Source: VYFG01 sp965248685
GTDB taxonomy: Bacteria; Pseudomonadota; Gammaproteobacteria; Arenicellales; Poriferihabitantaceae
Length of the DNA: 64,000 nt
Direction of reading: 5' to 3'
NCBI GenBank assembly: GCA_965248685.1
Contig: CBDFKC010000003.1
Location: forward strand, 1,178,001-1,242,000
Shown in pieces: positions 62,091 through 64,000 of this stretch. The notes under the pieces are model-generated. The model searched no databases, was not told where the DNA came from, and saw only the letters and a list, made by a program, of their open reading frames with translations. The position numbers were made by a program, and so were the translations under genes. Position 1 is the first letter of the stretch; every line of letters begins with the position of its first letter.

Positions 62091-64000
62091 ATGAAAAAAG
62101 AGTCAACTCTTCTCTATGACTCAAGATTCGAGCATGATTCTTGTGGTGTGGGTTTTATCGCCAATATAAAAGGTAAAAAAAGCCATAAGATTATTGCTGA
62201 CGGTCTGCAAATTTTAAAAAACTTGACCCATCGTGGTGCGGTGGGAGCGGACCCCCATGCGGGGGACGGAGCTGGAATCCTATTGCAGCTATCTGATCAA
62301 TTTTTTCGTGAGGTTTCGGAAATCGAGTTGCCAGAAGCAGGCAGATACGCGGTTGGGATGGTTTTCCTGCCACGCAGCCAGGCCGGACAAGCGGAAACTA
62401 AAGGCGTAATTGAACGTTACATACTAGACGAAAACCAGGCGCTCTTGGGTTGGCGTGATGTTCCGGTGGACAATACCGATCTGGGACAAAGCGTCAAACC
62501 AACCGAACCTGTGATTAAACAGGTGTTCGTCGGCTGTGGCTCGTCCCTTGAAGATCAAAATGCGTTCGAGCGCAAATTATTTGTAATCAGGAAACAGATT
62601 GAGAAACGAATTCGTGAATCCGATGTTGAAGGCAAATCAGATTTCTATATATCCACTCTTTCCTCCCGGGTCATCAATTATAAAGGGATGCTGCTGGCTG
62701 CCCAGGTTGGTGAGTATTACCCCGACCTGATTGATCCCCGGATGGACTCAGCGCTGGCCCTGGTACACCAGCGTTTTTCAACCAATACTTTTCCCACCTG
62801 GGACCTGGCCCATCCGTTTCGGATGATCGCCCATAACGGTGAGATCAATACCCTGCGCGGAAATACCAATTGGATGGCGGCGCGTAAAAGCACCATGTCC
62901 TCGTCCATTCTGGGAGATGATCTGGAAAAAGTTTGGCCTCTTATTCATGAAGGTCAGTCGGATTCGGCTGCTTTCGATAATGCCCTGGAGCTACTGCTCG
63001 CGGGCGGTTATGATTTATCCCATGCCATAATGATGCTCATACCGGAAGCATGGAGTGGTAATCAGAGCATGGATTCTGGCCGCCGCGCGTTTTACGAATA
63101 TCATGCGGCGCTAATGGAACCATGGGATGGCCCAGCAGCAGTAGCGTTTACCGATGGACGCCAGATTGGGGCAACCCTGGATCGCAATGGACTACGTCCG
63201 GCGCGCTATTTGGTGACCAGCGACGATACCGTAGTAATGGCATCAGAGATGGGGGTTCTGGCTATTCCGGAGCAAAAAATTGTCAAAAAGTGGCGTTTGC
63301 AGCCAGGCAAAATGCTGCTGATCGATCTCGAACAGGGGCGGATAATTGACGATGAAGAACTAAAGAAATCATTGGCTTCATCCCATGACTATCAGGGTTG
63401 GCTGGACCGAACCCAGATAAGACTATCCGATTTGAGACCAGCGGTTGGCGCGATGTCGCCCGATCATGAAACCATTACATTAGCCCAGCGAGCCTTTGGT
63501 TATAATCTCCAAGATTTAAAATTTTTACTGACACCCATGGTGGTAAGAGGGGAGGAGGCGATTGGGTCCATGGGTACCGACGTTCCACCGTCAGTTATGT
63601 CCAACCAGAGCAAACACCTGTCGAGCTATTTCAAACAAAACTTTGCCCAGGTAACCAACCCGCCGATCGATCCAATCAGAGAGGAAATTGTAATGTCTCT
63701 GATGTCACTAATTGGTCCTAAACCGAACCTCCTGGGACTCGAGGACGGTGGCAAGGATATGCGACTAATCGTTCCCCATCCCGTGTTGACCAATAACGAG
63801 CTGGAGCGCATCAGACAGATTGAGGACTATACCAATGCTGCTTTTCGAACCAAGACTCTAAGCATCTGCTACCCTGCAAACCTGGGTCCGAAGGGTATGC
63901 GTGGAGCTATATTGGGCTTGTGCGAAAAGGCTGAATTGCGGGTCAAACGAGGATATAACATCCTGATTTTGTCAGACCGGGACATGGACGCTGACAATGC
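62091..64000 (+). CDS. gltB: Glutamate synthase (NADPH) large subunit, N-terminal part
   Basis: The frame runs off the right edge after about 636 residues. A short pro-segment (MKKESTLLYDSRFEHDS) precedes the catalytic Cys18 of CGVGFIANIKG, which becomes the N-terminus of the class II glutamine amidotransferase domain. LTHRGAVGADPHAGDGAG, HQRFSTNTFPTWDLAHPFR and HNGEINTLRGN are conserved. GltB/GltD converts glutamine and 2-oxoglutarate to glutamate. Position after aroKB matches Pseudomonas. The 274-bp gap before it holds no gene that I can see. Confidence 0.97.
   Translation, partial: MKKESTLLYDSRFEHDSCGVGFIANIKGKKSHKIIADGLQILKNLTHRGAVGADPHAGDGAGILLQLSDQFFREVSEIELPEAGRYAVGMVFLPRSQAGQAETKGVIERYILDENQALLGWRDVPVDNTDLGQSVKPTEPVIKQVFVGCGSSLEDQNAFERKLFVIRKQIEKRIRESDVEGKSDFYISTLSSRVINYKGMLLAAQVGEYYPDLIDPRMDSALALVHQRFSTNTFPTWDLAHPFRMIAHNGEINTLRGNTNWMAARKSTMSSSILGDDLEKVWPLIHEGQSDSAAFDNALELLLAGGYDLSHAIMMLIPEAWSGNQSMDSGRRAFYEYHAALMEPWDGPAAVAFTDGRQIGATLDRNGLRPARYLVTSDDTVVMASEMGVLAIPEQKIVKKWRLQPGKMLLIDLEQGRIIDDEELKKSLASSHDYQGWLDRTQIRLSDLRPAVGAMSPDHETITLAQRAFGYNLQDLKFLLTPMVVRGEEAIGSMGTDVPPSVMSNQSKHLSSYFKQNFAQVTNPPIDPIREEIVMSLMSLIGPKPNLLGLEDGGKDMRLIVPHPVLTNNELERIRQIEDYTNAAFRTKTLSICYPANLGPKGMRGAILGLCEKAELRVKRGYNILILSDRDMDADN

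Overview
The window looks like a chromosomal segment of a marine gammaproteobacterium, probably from a little-cultured lineage. The evidence is a run of conserved gammaproteobacterial blocks (dprA-smg-topA, tatABC, petABC-sspAB, hslVU, rpoH, mrcA/pilMNOPQ-aroKB-gltB) together with genes typical of marine Proteobacteria: a class GN sortase with its VIT/vWA target, a DddP-like DMSP lyase candidate and an NhaA antiporter. Base composition is moderate and no phage, plasmid or rRNA genes are seen. I cannot assign a genus.

Layout. 1-2.3 kb: the tail of a probable Gfo/Idh/MocA oxidoreductase, a secreted unknown protein and an MFS carrier. 2.4-7.7 kb (minus strand): LysM protein, dprA, smg, topA. 8.1-10.7 kb: a HisA-like isomerase with a changed catalytic residue, then tatABC. 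10.8-15.8 kb: a CreBC-type two-component system, then the sortase target and its sortase. 15.9-19.6 kb: metabolic and housekeeping genes (D-amino-acid transaminase, FkbM methyltransferase, IMPACT protein, SRPBCC protein, YhhQ transporter). 19.7-21.5 kb: a Gly/Tyr/Asn/His-rich secreted protein, a 94-bp tandem repeat array, and a probable CRP-controlled small RNA on the minus strand. 21.5-35.9 kb: accessory metabolism and transport (AA_synth/EthD pair, dienelactone hydrolase, ABC-2 exporter, NhaA, Popeye-type protein, IPNS-like oxygenase with an SDR, proline iminopeptidase, EamA, VOC, PHP phosphatase, DddP-like enzyme, multicopper oxidase, TauE). 36.0-43.8 kb (minus strand): an AddAB-like helicase-nuclease pair, a hemerythrin-like protein, phhB and an SDR. 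43.9-64 kb: cytochrome bc1, sspAB, a 252-bp MITE abutting hslV, hslVU, an acyltransferase, rpoH, mrcA, pilMNOPQ, aroKB and the start of gltB.

The regulatory DNA is the most interesting part. rpoH has a perfect CIRCE (HrcA) operator overlapping a RpoE-like promoter. A perfect CRP palindrome sits exactly 41.5 bp upstream of a predicted start of a 65-nt RNA that ends in a strong terminator. A MITE has inserted so that its target duplication supplies the first base of the hslV start codon. Both heat-shock loci therefore carry unusual control regions. Other points to check are the HisA catalytic Asp-to-His change, the DddP-like metal and catalytic residues, the bacterial Popeye protein and the extended cytochrome b.
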